A DNA stretch of 64,000 nt from Prosthecobacter sp. (GTDB lineage: Bacteria > Verrucomicrobiota > Verrucomicrobiia > Verrucomicrobiales > Verrucomicrobiaceae), in assembly GCA_019186985.1 (NCBI GenBank), contig JABARQ010000019.1:1-64000 (forward strand), read 5' to 3'. The notes beneath the pieces were generated by a model. It was given only the letters and a program-made list of their open reading frames with translations. It searched no databases and had not been told where the DNA came from. This document shows, piece by piece, positions 8,819 to 16,527 of this stretch; position 1 is the stretch's first letter; each line of letters opens with the position of its first letter. The position numbers and the translations under genes are program-made.

Positions 8819-10246
8819 ATGAACCCCTTCACCCGCCGCCAATTCTTCACGTCCGGTTCTCACCTCCTCGGCGGGGCCGCGTTGTCGTCGCTCTTCGGCC
8901 AGTCGCTGCAGGCTGCGATGTCACACAAGGCCGGAGGACCGCACTTTCCTCCGAAGGCGAAGCGTGTCATCTATCTGCACATGGTCGGCGGACCGTCGCA
9001 GATCGATCTTTTCGACCACAAGCCGGAGATGATGAAGTGGTATGACAAGGACCTGCCGGACAGCGTGCGCCAGGGGCAGCGGCTGACCACGATGACCAGC
9101 GGCCAGGCGCGTTTTCCCATCGCGCCTTCGAAGTTCCAGTTTGGCGCGGCGGGCCAGTGCGGCATGATGATGAACACGGAGCTTCTGCCCAACCTGGCGA
9201 AGAAGGCCGATGAGATCTGCTTCATGCGCTCGCTGCACACGGAGGCGATCAACCACGAGCCAGCCATCGCGGCAATGCAGACGGGGAACCAGGTCGGCGG
9301 GCGTCCCTGCCTCGGCTCCTGGGCCTCGTACGGCCTTGGCTCGATGAATGAGAACCTGCCCACTTTTGTCGTGCTTGTGGCGACGCCGACAAATCGTGAG
9401 CAGGAGCAGGCGATTTCCGCGCGGCTGTGGAGCAGCGGCTACCTCCCTGGCGAGCACGCGGGTGTTTCCTTCCGCAGCAAGGGCGACCCCATCCTCTACA
9501 TCAACAACCCGCCCGGCGTGCCTGACAGCGTGCGCAGGCGCACCATCGAGGGGTTGAATGCGCTGAACGAGCTTGAATACCAGCAGCTCGGCGATCCCGA
9601 GACGCAGACGCGCATCTCGCAGTATGAAATGGCCTTCCGCATGCAGGCAAGCGTGCCGGAGCTCACGGACCTCTCGAAGGAGCCGGAGCACATCTTCAAG
9701 CTCTACGGGGAGGATGCGAAGAAGCCCGGCTCCTTTGCCAACAGCGTGCTCATGGCACGCCGGCTTGCCGAGCGCGGCGTGCGCTTCATCCAGCTTTACC
9801 ACAACAACTGGGACCACCACAGCAACGTCGGCGGGCGCATGCCAAGCCAGTGCAAGGATGTGGACCAGCCCTGCTTTGCCCTGCTGGAGGATTTGAAGCA
9901 GCGCGGCATGCTCGACGAAACGCTGGTCATCTGGGGAGGTGAATTCGGCCGGACGATCTACTCCCAGGGCGGGCTTTCCAAGGAGAACTACGGCCGTGAC
10001 CATCATCCGCGCTGCTTCAGCATGTGGATGGCCGGTGGTGGCGCCAGGGGCGGGGCGATCTACGGCGAGACGGACGACTTCAGCTACAACATTGTGAAGG
10101 ACCCGCTGCACATCAGCGACTTCCATGCGACGGTTCTCCACCTCCTCGGCTTCCACGCGGACCGGTTCAGCTACAAGTTCCAGGGCCTGGACGCCAAGCT
10201 GATCGGCATTATGCCCGCGAAACCGGTGAAGGCGCTGATCGCCTGA
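8819..10246 (+). CDS. DUF1501 (sulfatase-like fold) Tat-exported protein
   Basis: 475 aa. The start at 8819 gives MNPFTRRQFFTSGSHLLGGA, a twin-arginine signal. A TTG at 8789 is in frame and would add ten residues encoded by the heptamer array, so the start is not fully settled. DUF1501 members share the alkaline-phosphatase/sulfatase fold; hallmarks are VIYLHMVGGPSQIDLFDHKP, HNNWDHHSN, LVIWGGEFGRT and GRDHHPRCFSMWMAGGG. The family always travels with PSD1 (DUF1549/1553) genes, and here follows one directly. Enzymatic activity is not established. The C-terminus ends shortly before a convergent esterase gene. Confidence 0.92.
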   Translation: MNPFTRRQFFTSGSHLLGGAALSSLFGQSLQAAMSHKAGGPHFPPKAKRVIYLHMVGGPSQIDLFDHKPEMMKWYDKDLPDSVRQGQRLTTMTSGQARFPIAPSKFQFGAAGQCGMMMNTELLPNLAKKADEICFMRSLHTEAINHEPAIAAMQTGNQVGGRPCLGSWASYGLGSMNENLPTFVVLVATPTNREQEQAISARLWSSGYLPGEHAGVSFRSKGDPILYINNPPGVPDSVRRRTIEGLNALNELEYQQLGDPETQTRISQYEMAFRMQASVPELTDLSKEPEHIFKLYGEDAKKPGSFANSVLMARRLAERGVRFIQLYHNNWDHHSNVGGRMPSQCKDVDQPCFALLEDLKQRGMLDETLVIWGGEFGRTIYSQGGLSKENYGRDHHPRCFSMWMAGGGARGGAIYGETDDFSYNIVKDPLHISDFHATVLHLLGFHADRFSYKFQGLDAKLIGIMPAKPVKALIA

Positions 10247-10269
10247 CGGCGGTGTGCCGACGCCGGCGT

Positions 10270-11475
10270 CTAACGAACATCTCTCCACAGCCAGCGCAGG
10301 GCTTCCGGCAGCCTTGGGGACATGCCCTTGCTGCCGTGAAAGCATTCGGTCCAGTCCATGCGGTGGTCGTAGCCCATGTACTTCAGGCTGGCCTCCATCA
10401 TGCGGTTGGCGACGGGCCAGCTGCCGAACTTGTTGTCGAGGTCATTGGTGCCGTCGAGCAGGTAGATGCGCAGGGGCTTGCGTTCGGTGATGCGCAGGAG
10501 GCTTGGGTAGGCGTTGCCACCGCGGATGTCGACAAAGGTGCCCACCCAGCCCAGCACCTTGTGAAAGCTGTCCGGCCTTTCCCAGGCGGCGGTGAAGGCG
10601 CAGATGCAGCCTGACGAACCGCCGGCAATCGCCCTTGCCTCGGGTTCCGGACGGAAGCGCACCTGGAAGCGTTCCTGCACTTCGGGAAGGATTTCCTCCA
10701 GGAGGAAGCGCACATAAGCGTCCCCAAGGCTGTCGTATTCGAAGCTGCGGTTGCCGGCCTTGTCGTGGGGCTTTTGACCTGCGCGGCGTCCGGGATCAAT
10801 GAACACGCCGATGGTGACCGGCATCTGCTTCTGATGGATCAGGTTGTCGAAGACCACCGTGGCTTTCATGGGGCCGCCGGGATCCACATGGCGGGTGCCA
10901 TCCTGCCAGACCATGAGGCAGGCCTCGGCGCCCGGCTGGTACTGCCGGGGAATGTAGACGCTGACATCACGGACGGTTTCCGGAAAGATGCGGCTGGTCC
11001 GCCATTCGAACTTTTCCAGGCGCCCCTGGGGCACGCCGGCCTTCCGCTGGCTGTCAGGGGTGTAGTCGTAGTGTTCGACATGCACGGTGCCGCCGATGCG
11101 GGGCATGCCGTCCGTGACGATCTGGTACTGGAAGTCGGAGAAGTTGGGCAGGGTTTTCACCAGCACCTGGAGGCCGTCTTCGCCAAGAGCGGTCATCTGG
11201 CCCAGGAGGGTGCCATCGGCCCTGATGACCTGGGCGGGCAGCTTGTCCATGACAGCCCAGGCGGCGGTGCACTCCTCAACCCTGGCGTGCGGCCTGCCTT
11301 TCAGCAGGTTCTGCCGGCCGAAGAGGCGGATCACCTGCTCTCGTAGTTCGTGGACGGGCCGGCCTCCGGCGAGCGCCTTTTCCAAGCTCAACGGGGAGGC
11401 TTCGATGGGGCTTTTGTCCTGGCCGCCGGCCAGTCCGGCCAGGGCAAGGGAGCAGGATAAAAAAAGAGGACGCAT
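10270..11475 (-). CDS. Secreted esterase-D-like alpha/beta hydrolase
   Basis: 401 aa. The start at 11475 gives the signal peptide MRPLFLSCSLALAGLAGG; an ATG six codons upstream is an alternative. Residues 130-400 match the putative esterase family that includes enterochelin esterase and acyl-sugar esterases (PF00756): strand RDVSVYIPRQYQPG, VGVF-like VTIGVFIDPGRR, nucleophile elbow AGGSSGCICAF, acidic residue region LLDGTNDLDN, and the catalytic His in ECFHGSKGM. The N-terminal 110 residues look like an SMP-30/gluconolactonase-type leader and are not assigned. Exported esterases of this kind often remove acyl groups from plant polysaccharides; the substrate is unknown. Confidence 0.82.
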   Translation of the reverse strand: MRPLFLSCSLALAGLAGGQDKSPIEASPLSLEKALAGGRPVHELREQVIRLFGRQNLLKGRPHARVEECTAAWAVMDKLPAQVIRADGTLLGQMTALGEDGLQVLVKTLPNFSDFQYQIVTDGMPRIGGTVHVEHYDYTPDSQRKAGVPQGRLEKFEWRTSRIFPETVRDVSVYIPRQYQPGAEACLMVWQDGTRHVDPGGPMKATVVFDNLIHQKQMPVTIGVFIDPGRRAGQKPHDKAGNRSFEYDSLGDAYVRFLLEEILPEVQERFQVRFRPEPEARAIAGGSSGCICAFTAAWERPDSFHKVLGWVGTFVDIRGGNAYPSLLRITERKPLRIYLLDGTNDLDNKFGSWPVANRMMEASLKYMGYDHRMDWTECFHGSKGMSPRLPEALRWLWRDVR

Positions 11476-11523
11476 GATCACTGCGCCCTCCAACGGTGCA
11501 TTCAGCCCGTGCCTTCCACAGAA

Positions 11524-12234
11524 TCACAGGGCGGCGGTGACAGGTGTGCGGCTGTTGCCTGCGCGCACCTGGTACATGCGCTCCTGGATGCCACGCATCA
11601 TCTGACGGACATGCGGCCATTTCATCCGGTCGCGCATGATGTCGGCACTGCGCTCCCAGGAGCCCCATTGAAGAACCTCGATGTCCACATGGCGGACGCC
11701 CCAGGCGTTCATCAAGCTGCGGGTCGGCTTGTAGATGTCGATGGTGCCGGTCCCGACGAGAGCGCTGCCGTAGTCGTCCACTTCATAGATGATGTGGGGC
11801 TGGTCCGTGATCCGGAAACGCGTGCCGACCGGGTAGCGTGACCAGTCGGCGGCGGCGCTGCGAACCTGGCCGAACCGGAGCGGCGTACCAAGCGCGTTTC
11901 TGGCACCGTAAACCAGATGATCTGCTTCATCATGACAGTAGGCGGTGGTGCGCACCGTCATCTTTCTCCCCGCAGCACCAGTCGCTGCGATGAGGGGAGG
12001 ACGAGGAGATTCGAGCACGAAATAGTAGCGTTTGACCTCGCTCGGCCTGAATGGAACCCCGGCGGACAGGGCCTTCCTGACTTCATAACGCACGCCTGGT
12101 TTCAGGGGGACTCCTGAGGTTTTCGCAGCTCCCTGGCTGAACAGCCCTCCAGAGGGAAGGGCGCAGGACGAGAGGCCGAGGGTGAGAGCAATGGCCCCCA
12201 GCAATCCCGTTGAGAAGTGGCAGTTGGCGTTCAT
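11524..12234 (-). CDS. Lipoprotein with 3D (double-psi beta-barrel) domain
   Basis: 236 aa. The N-terminus ends in LTLGLSSC, a lipobox, so it should be lipid-anchored. Residues 95-190 form a 3D domain (PF06725), the fold of MltA and resuscitation-promoting-like wall hydrolases: MTVRTTAYCHDEADH, then YEVDDYGSALVGTGTIDIY with the three conserved aspartates, and GVRHVDIEVLQWG. A basic C-terminal helix follows. A role in cell-wall turnover is inferred. It is preceded by an unusually A+T-rich promoter region and separated from the secreted-protein cluster by a terminator. Confidence 0.82.
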   Translation of the reverse strand: MNANCHFSTGLLGAIALTLGLSSCALPSGGLFSQGAAKTSGVPLKPGVRYEVRKALSAGVPFRPSEVKRYYFVLESPRPPLIAATGAAGRKMTVRTTAYCHDEADHLVYGARNALGTPLRFGQVRSAAADWSRYPVGTRFRITDQPHIIYEVDDYGSALVGTGTIDIYKPTRSLMNAWGVRHVDIEVLQWGSWERSADIMRDRMKWPHVRQMMRGIQERMYQVRAGNSRTPVTAAL

Positions 12235-12237
12235 GGC

Positions 12238-12300
12238 GTTTCTTATAATTAATTCAAATTTATTAAACTAATTATAAAATATCAAGATAAAAACCATAAT
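12238..12300 (-). promoter_or_regulatory. A+T-rich promoter region of the 3D lipoprotein gene
   Basis: About 60 bases that are almost pure A/T in an otherwise GC-rich window. On the minus strand TATAAT is read at 12276-12271, about 37 bases before the start codon at 12234. No strong -35 box is seen at the standard spacing. The -10 assignment is tentative. Confidence 0.45.
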
Positions 12301-12353
12301 GAGTGAATTTTTACAATGGGCTGACATTTAAGGCTTCCGTGCTGTTGCCCTGA

Positions 12354-12386
12354 AAAAAGCGGGCCTCCCAAGGTGGAAGGCCCGCC
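12354..12386 (-). terminator. Rho-independent terminator of the secreted-protein cluster
   Basis: On the minus strand GCGGGCCTTCC pairs with GGGAGGCCCGC (eleven pairs, one G-T) around a five-base loop, followed by six T residues. It lies about 30 bases past the stop of the gene ending at 12418 and so closes the cluster transcribed from 27073. Confidence 0.9.
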
Positions 12387-12417
12387 AATGAAGCCGTTGA
12401 AGGATTCGATTCGGTCG

Positions 12418-15120
12418 TTATGGGGCTGCCAGCTTTGCCGTGCCTGCCCCTCCGTCTGGTCCTGCATCCAGGAAGAAACCATGAGTGTGGGCGGTCTCAG
12501 GGGCATGCGCCTGAAGCAGCACTCCCATGAAGTTGCTTTTCTTGGCCTGACCCACTGGCGTGAAAGTGCCTTTGAAGGTGCCCTTGGCCGTGTCGATGGA
12601 GAGGCTGTAGGTGTTGTTGAGCAACGTCACCTTGTCGGTGGTGGAAACCGTGACGTTTTTAAACAGAGAGACAGGGGGCTTGCCACCTTCGAAGGAGAGT
12701 TCAGCCGCCCCCGACACACCCAGCCCAAGGGCCGAGTTGAAGGTTGTCGCGCCGTCGTAGTGCATGCCATCGCCATCGACCTTGATGCCGTTGGGCCAGC
12801 CTGCCGTGTAAACGGGGGCGGGCTTGGCCGATGCCGGACGGAACCACAGAAGGTCTTCGCCAGTGATGTCGCCATGGGCCGGGCCGAATTCCAGCGGGCC
12901 GCTGATGGAGCCGCCACCTGAATACAGGGAGGCGAAGAAGGGCATGACGTTGCCCTGGGAAAGCGGTGCGCTTGCCGTCACGGTGGTGCCGTCGGCCAGG
13001 GTGGCGGTGATCGATGCAATGCCCGCTGGCGAGACTGTCACCGTGCCGACACCGTCGCCCTGGGGATATTGGTCGGTGGCATAGCCGTTGTTGGGGGCTG
13101 CCTGGCGGGGGAAGGCCAGGGTGTAATAGCCACTGGCCGGCTTGTTCAGAAGGGGGGTCGGCTTCAGATCCTTGCCATTGTAGTAGGCGCGGTCGGCCTG
13201 CACGAAGGAGAAGTTGATGCTGTCCTGTTCGCTAAGGACGCCCTGCAGCCTGTTGGCGCCCGCCACGAGCGGATTCATTTCGACGCCGAGGCTGAGGACG
13301 AACGAGGGTTTGCCCTTCCTGGGAAGCGTGAGTTTTTCGGCCAGTTCCTTGCCAAACAGCGCCTGGCCGGAGCTGGCAAAGGTGATGTTGGTGATCGAGA
13401 ATTTCTGGCCGTCGACCAGGATGCTGCCTGAGCCCGTTCCCTTGTCGGTGACGGTGATGTTGATGAAGCCTTCGGAAGCGTTGCCGGGAGTGGTGGAGCC
13501 GCCTGCAGTGAGGAGGCCGTTGAAGACCCCTTTGACGCCTGGAAACGGAGTCGCGCGGAAGTGAGCGACGAGGGCCAGTCCCTCGGAGAAGGTGAAGCTG
13601 AGGATGGGAGAGCGGTCACCGACAAGGATGCCCTGGTTGCTTTCCCAGTAGTCGAGGATGAATCCAGGTTTGGCGACGGCGGTGAGTGTGTAGGTGCCGC
13701 CGACCTGGTAGGCGTTGCCTGCTTTCAGGCCGCTGATGCTTCCCTTGGCGGCGTCACCCGGGGCGACGGTGGCGGCAAGCGGGCGCATTTTCACAGAGGT
13801 GAAGAGACGGGTGGCGGTGGCGGAGACATTGCCGTTCACGTCGACGGCCCTGGCATGAAGGGTGTTGAGGCCGCCGACAGGGGTGACGACGGTGTCCCAA
13901 AAGCCGGAGGAGACGGGGAGGTTCTGATAGGCGCCGCCATTGAGCGAAAGTTCGACATGGTCGATGTCGCTGTCATCCTGGGCAAAGCCCATGACGCTGA
14001 CACTGGTGGCGGACTCTCCGAAGGAGGCGTTGAGGCCAGGGGAGATGAAGGCGATTTCTGGCAGGTTGGTTTCAACCGCCGGAAGAACGTCGATGGAGAC
14101 GGTGGTGGTGGCGGGGGTGCCGACAACGGCTCCGCCCGTGGTTGCACCGAGGGAGAGGGTGAAGATCCTCGTGGTGAGTGCGTCAGGCTGCGGAAGCAGG
14201 GTGATGGCGACCACCTTGCTGGTTTCATTCGCCGCGAAATTCACCGTTCCCGCAGGGGCCGTGAAATCCGTGCCGGCGGCTGCGGTGCCGTCCGTGGAGT
14301 TCAGGGCCACCGTCACCGAACCAGGACCGCCTGACTTGCGGGTGACCACGACGTTGACGGAGGAGGCACCCTGAAGGGCATGGAATTCCGAAGCGGCAAA
14401 GGCCAGGCCGACGGAGTCGGTGGAGGACACTGCGACGGTGCCGGTAAGGCCGTAGGAGACTGCCGCCGAGGCGCTGGTCTGACTGGCGTAGTCCGCGCCG
14501 CCGACAAAGATGGAATAGTCGCCGGGCTGCAGGTAGAAGGTTCCTGTGACCGTGCCATCCGCGACGCCATCACCCAGGATGCCAGGGGCGTCACCGAAGA
14601 GGGCGGGGGTGCCGTCCACGGCATGGCCGACATAGAGGAAGTCCGAAAGGTCGGCGAAGGAGGTGCCGGCATCGTTGCCGACCTTCCAGTTGTCGAGCGA
14701 GCGGTAGCAGCCCTCCTTGGCCACACCGGTGCGGGTGGCGGTGTAGGAGGCGCTGATGACGGAGTAGTCGTAATCGGCTCCTCCGCTCAGGTGAGCCAGG
14801 CCGCGGAAGAGACTGAAGCCCGGCTTGATGGTGCCGTCCTTGGTGTCGCCGTTGGTGGAGCCTGAAAAGGTGATGGTGACGAAGGAGGCGGTGGCGACAT
14901 TGAAGCGGTAGTAGCGCAGCTTGTGGCTGTCACCGTAGTCGGCATCCGTGCCATCCGCCCAGCCATGGCTGCCGGTGACGGCCTGGTTGGCGATGGTGAC
15001 GGGTGTGGTGGAGACGGTTGGGTCAAGGACGCCGAAGTCGCGTCCGGTGTAGCCGATGTGCCCGAAGGCGTGGAGGCCGCCCAGCAGGGTGAGGGCGAGG
15101 CCTGGGAGTAGTCGTTTCAT
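12418..15120 (-). CDS. Secreted Calx-beta/PPC-like surface protein
   Basis: 900 aa with signal peptide MKRLLPGLALTLLGGLHAFG. Residues 40-230 form a domain like bacterial pre-peptidase/'choice-of-anchor' modules (KLRYYRFNVATASFVTITF ... FYLQPGDYSIFVGGADY). Residues 240-345 are a Calx-beta motif (VTVALNSTDGTAAAGTDFTA, GTVNFAANETSKVVAITLLP). Then comes a Big/FN3-like segment (VELSLNGGAYQNLPV, LHARAVDVNGNVSA). The last 330 residues are a beta-rich module (GVFNGLLTAGG... GSILVDGQKFSITN... YYTLAFPRQAAPNNG) also found at the ends of the genes at 16528 and 20506. No LPxTG or PEP-CTERM sorting tail is visible. Last gene of the cluster. Confidence 0.8.
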   Translation of the reverse strand: MKRLLPGLALTLLGGLHAFGHIGYTGRDFGVLDPTVSTTPVTIANQAVTGSHGWADGTDADYGDSHKLRYYRFNVATASFVTITFSGSTNGDTKDGTIKPGFSLFRGLAHLSGGADYDYSVISASYTATRTGVAKEGCYRSLDNWKVGNDAGTSFADLSDFLYVGHAVDGTPALFGDAPGILGDGVADGTVTGTFYLQPGDYSIFVGGADYASQTSASAAVSYGLTGTVAVSSTDSVGLAFAASEFHALQGASSVNVVVTRKSGGPGSVTVALNSTDGTAAAGTDFTAPAGTVNFAANETSKVVAITLLPQPDALTTRIFTLSLGATTGGAVVGTPATTTVSIDVLPAVETNLPEIAFISPGLNASFGESATSVSVMGFAQDDSDIDHVELSLNGGAYQNLPVSSGFWDTVVTPVGGLNTLHARAVDVNGNVSATATRLFTSVKMRPLAATVAPGDAAKGSISGLKAGNAYQVGGTYTLTAVAKPGFILDYWESNQGILVGDRSPILSFTFSEGLALVAHFRATPFPGVKGVFNGLLTAGGSTTPGNASEGFINITVTDKGTGSGSILVDGQKFSITNITFASSGQALFGKELAEKLTLPRKGKPSFVLSLGVEMNPLVAGANRLQGVLSEQDSINFSFVQADRAYYNGKDLKPTPLLNKPASGYYTLAFPRQAAPNNGYATDQYPQGDGVGTVTVSPAGIASITATLADGTTVTASAPLSQGNVMPFFASLYSGGGSISGPLEFGPAHGDITGEDLLWFRPASAKPAPVYTAGWPNGIKVDGDGMHYDGATTFNSALGLGVSGAAELSFEGGKPPVSLFKNVTVSTTDKVTLLNNTYSLSIDTAKGTFKGTFTPVGQAKKSNFMGVLLQAHAPETAHTHGFFLDAGPDGGAGTAKLAAP

Positions 15121-15230
15121 GAAATGGATCGTTGAGTGGATGAAGAACTAAAGGCAGATGCAGCTCCGGCTTGGCCAGGGACATGCAGAAGGATGGCGCG
15201 TCGTGGCGCCGGGGATTTGAGCGGAGAGGA

Positions 15231-15638
15231 TCAGGCCCGGGCTCGCGGAGGGACTTCCGGAGGCGGGCGGGGCCTGGCCGATGCCTTTTGAATCAAATCT
15301 GGGTAGGCCATGCGGCGTGCGGCCGGCGGTGTCAGCCGGATGATGCCTGCGACCACGGCCTCGAACTTCCTGCCTGAAGCACCGCCGCCTGCGGCATCCT
15401 TGCCGCCGGTCTTCCGGCCGCCTTCCTCGACGGCCTCGCAGAGCGGACAGGGGTGCTGGCCGTCAAAGGTCTTGGCAACGGCCAGGACGATGCCGTCCGA
15501 CTTGGAATAACTGACCAGCATGCTGGTCCAGGCGATGCCCTGGATCACGCCCCATTGGAGTCCGAGGGACAGGCACATGACCCCCAGGATGATCCAGCGG
15601 ATCACCTTTGCCGGGAGGTTGCTGCCAGGTGAGTGCAT
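15231..15638 (-). CDS. Small CPLC-motif membrane protein (second copy)
   Basis: 135 aa. One membrane segment (VIRWIILGVMCLSLGLQWGV) is followed by a short region and the motif FDGQHPCPLCEAVEEG, then a Gly/Lys-rich linker and a Pro/Arg-rich tail. It is a paralogue of the protein at 26645, which shares GLHW/GLQW, AWxxMxVSYS and TFDGxHPCPLCxAVE. Two cysteines three apart beside His and Asp suggest metal or redox work outside the membrane. There is a loose resemblance to copper-linked DUF2946 proteins. It sits 9 bases after the His-rich barrel gene, supporting a metal-related role. Confidence 0.65.
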   Translation of the reverse strand: MHSPGSNLPAKVIRWIILGVMCLSLGLQWGVIQGIAWTSMLVSYSKSDGIVLAVAKTFDGQHPCPLCEAVEEGGRKTGGKDAAGGGASGRKFEAVVAGIIRLTPPAARRMAYPDLIQKASARPRPPPEVPPRARA

Positions 15639-15647
15639 GAGGCTTTT

Positions 15648-16484
15648 TCAGAAGCGCCACAGCACGCTGGTGTGCAGGGTGAAGTCCGGGGCTGAGGGCG
15701 TCAGTCCGCCTCCCGCTCCAAGACGGAGGGAGAATCCTCCAGGCAGGCCCACCATGGTGGTCAGAAGGACCTGATGAGAGCCTTGCCTTTCCTCGAAGTC
15801 GCCCAACGCCTCCAGTCCGACGGACAGGTCGTGGTTGATCTCATGGCGAAGGCCCCAGGCATAACCAAAACCTGGTTTTCCGCCGTCGCCGGAGACAAAG
15901 CTGACCAGGTTGAGAACCATGCGGGTGCCCTCCATCAGGTCGGCTTCCAGGATGAGACGGGAGTACCAGCCGTTTTCGCCGTGCCGATGAATGCCGCCGC
16001 CATGGCTGCCGTGGCCGTCACCGGAATGACTGTGAGAGTGAGGGGCGGGCGGAGGGGCGTCGGGGCCGCTGCCGGTGTCGTGGACGTGGGCGGCGGTGTC
16101 ATTGTGAGAATGCCGGGAGTCCTGGGCGAACTCGTAGCCCGTCCACAGGCCTGCCCGGAAATTCAACGGCCCGGCTGGCGGCAGGAGGGAGAGGATGAAC
16201 TGCGGGGTGGTGCCGGTGTTGCTCCAGCCGCTGCCGACGTCAGAAAAGCCCGTGGTGAGGCCGAAGGCCAGGGACGAGGCAAGGCCGAGGTAGAACCCGG
16301 GCTCGCTTGAAAACTCGCTGCTGTCGCCGTCGCGGGTCCATTCAAACCCCGCAATGCCCACGCCGCCGAGCGAAGAGGGGATGGCGCTGTCCTGAACCAG
16401 GATGAAGTCACGGCCATGATGGCCGAGGGCAGGGTGGATGACCCAAACTAAAAGCATGAAGGCAAGGGGCAGCGGGCGCGGCAT
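15648..16484 (-). CDS. Outer-membrane beta-barrel with histidine-rich loop
   Basis: 278 aa with signal peptide MPRPLPLAFMLLVWVIHPALG. The body alternates polar and hydrophobic residues (FYLGLASSLAFGLTTGF, LNFRAGLWTGYEF, RLILEADLMEGTRMVLNL, GYAWGLRHEINHDLSVGLEALG, FSLRLGAGGGL) and ends in LHTSVLWRF, with the terminal Phe of outer-membrane barrels. A central loop (about residues 120-170) holds some fourteen histidines (HSHNDTAAHVHDTG, HSHSHSGDGHGSHGGGIHRH), a strong metal-binding look. It lies in a cluster with SCO1-like and HMA-like proteins, so copper, zinc or nickel capture or passage through the outer membrane is inferred. Confidence 0.75.
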   Translation of the reverse strand: MPRPLPLAFMLLVWVIHPALGHHGRDFILVQDSAIPSSLGGVGIAGFEWTRDGDSSEFSSEPGFYLGLASSLAFGLTTGFSDVGSGWSNTGTTPQFILSLLPPAGPLNFRAGLWTGYEFAQDSRHSHNDTAAHVHDTGSGPDAPPPAPHSHSHSGDGHGSHGGGIHRHGENGWYSRLILEADLMEGTRMVLNLVSFVSGDGGKPGFGYAWGLRHEINHDLSVGLEALGDFEERQGSHQVLLTTMVGLPGGFSLRLGAGGGLTPSAPDFTLHTSVLWRF

Positions 16485-16527
16485 GTCTGGCCGATGGGGG
16501 AGGCTTGGAGAAGGCTGAACGGAGGAT

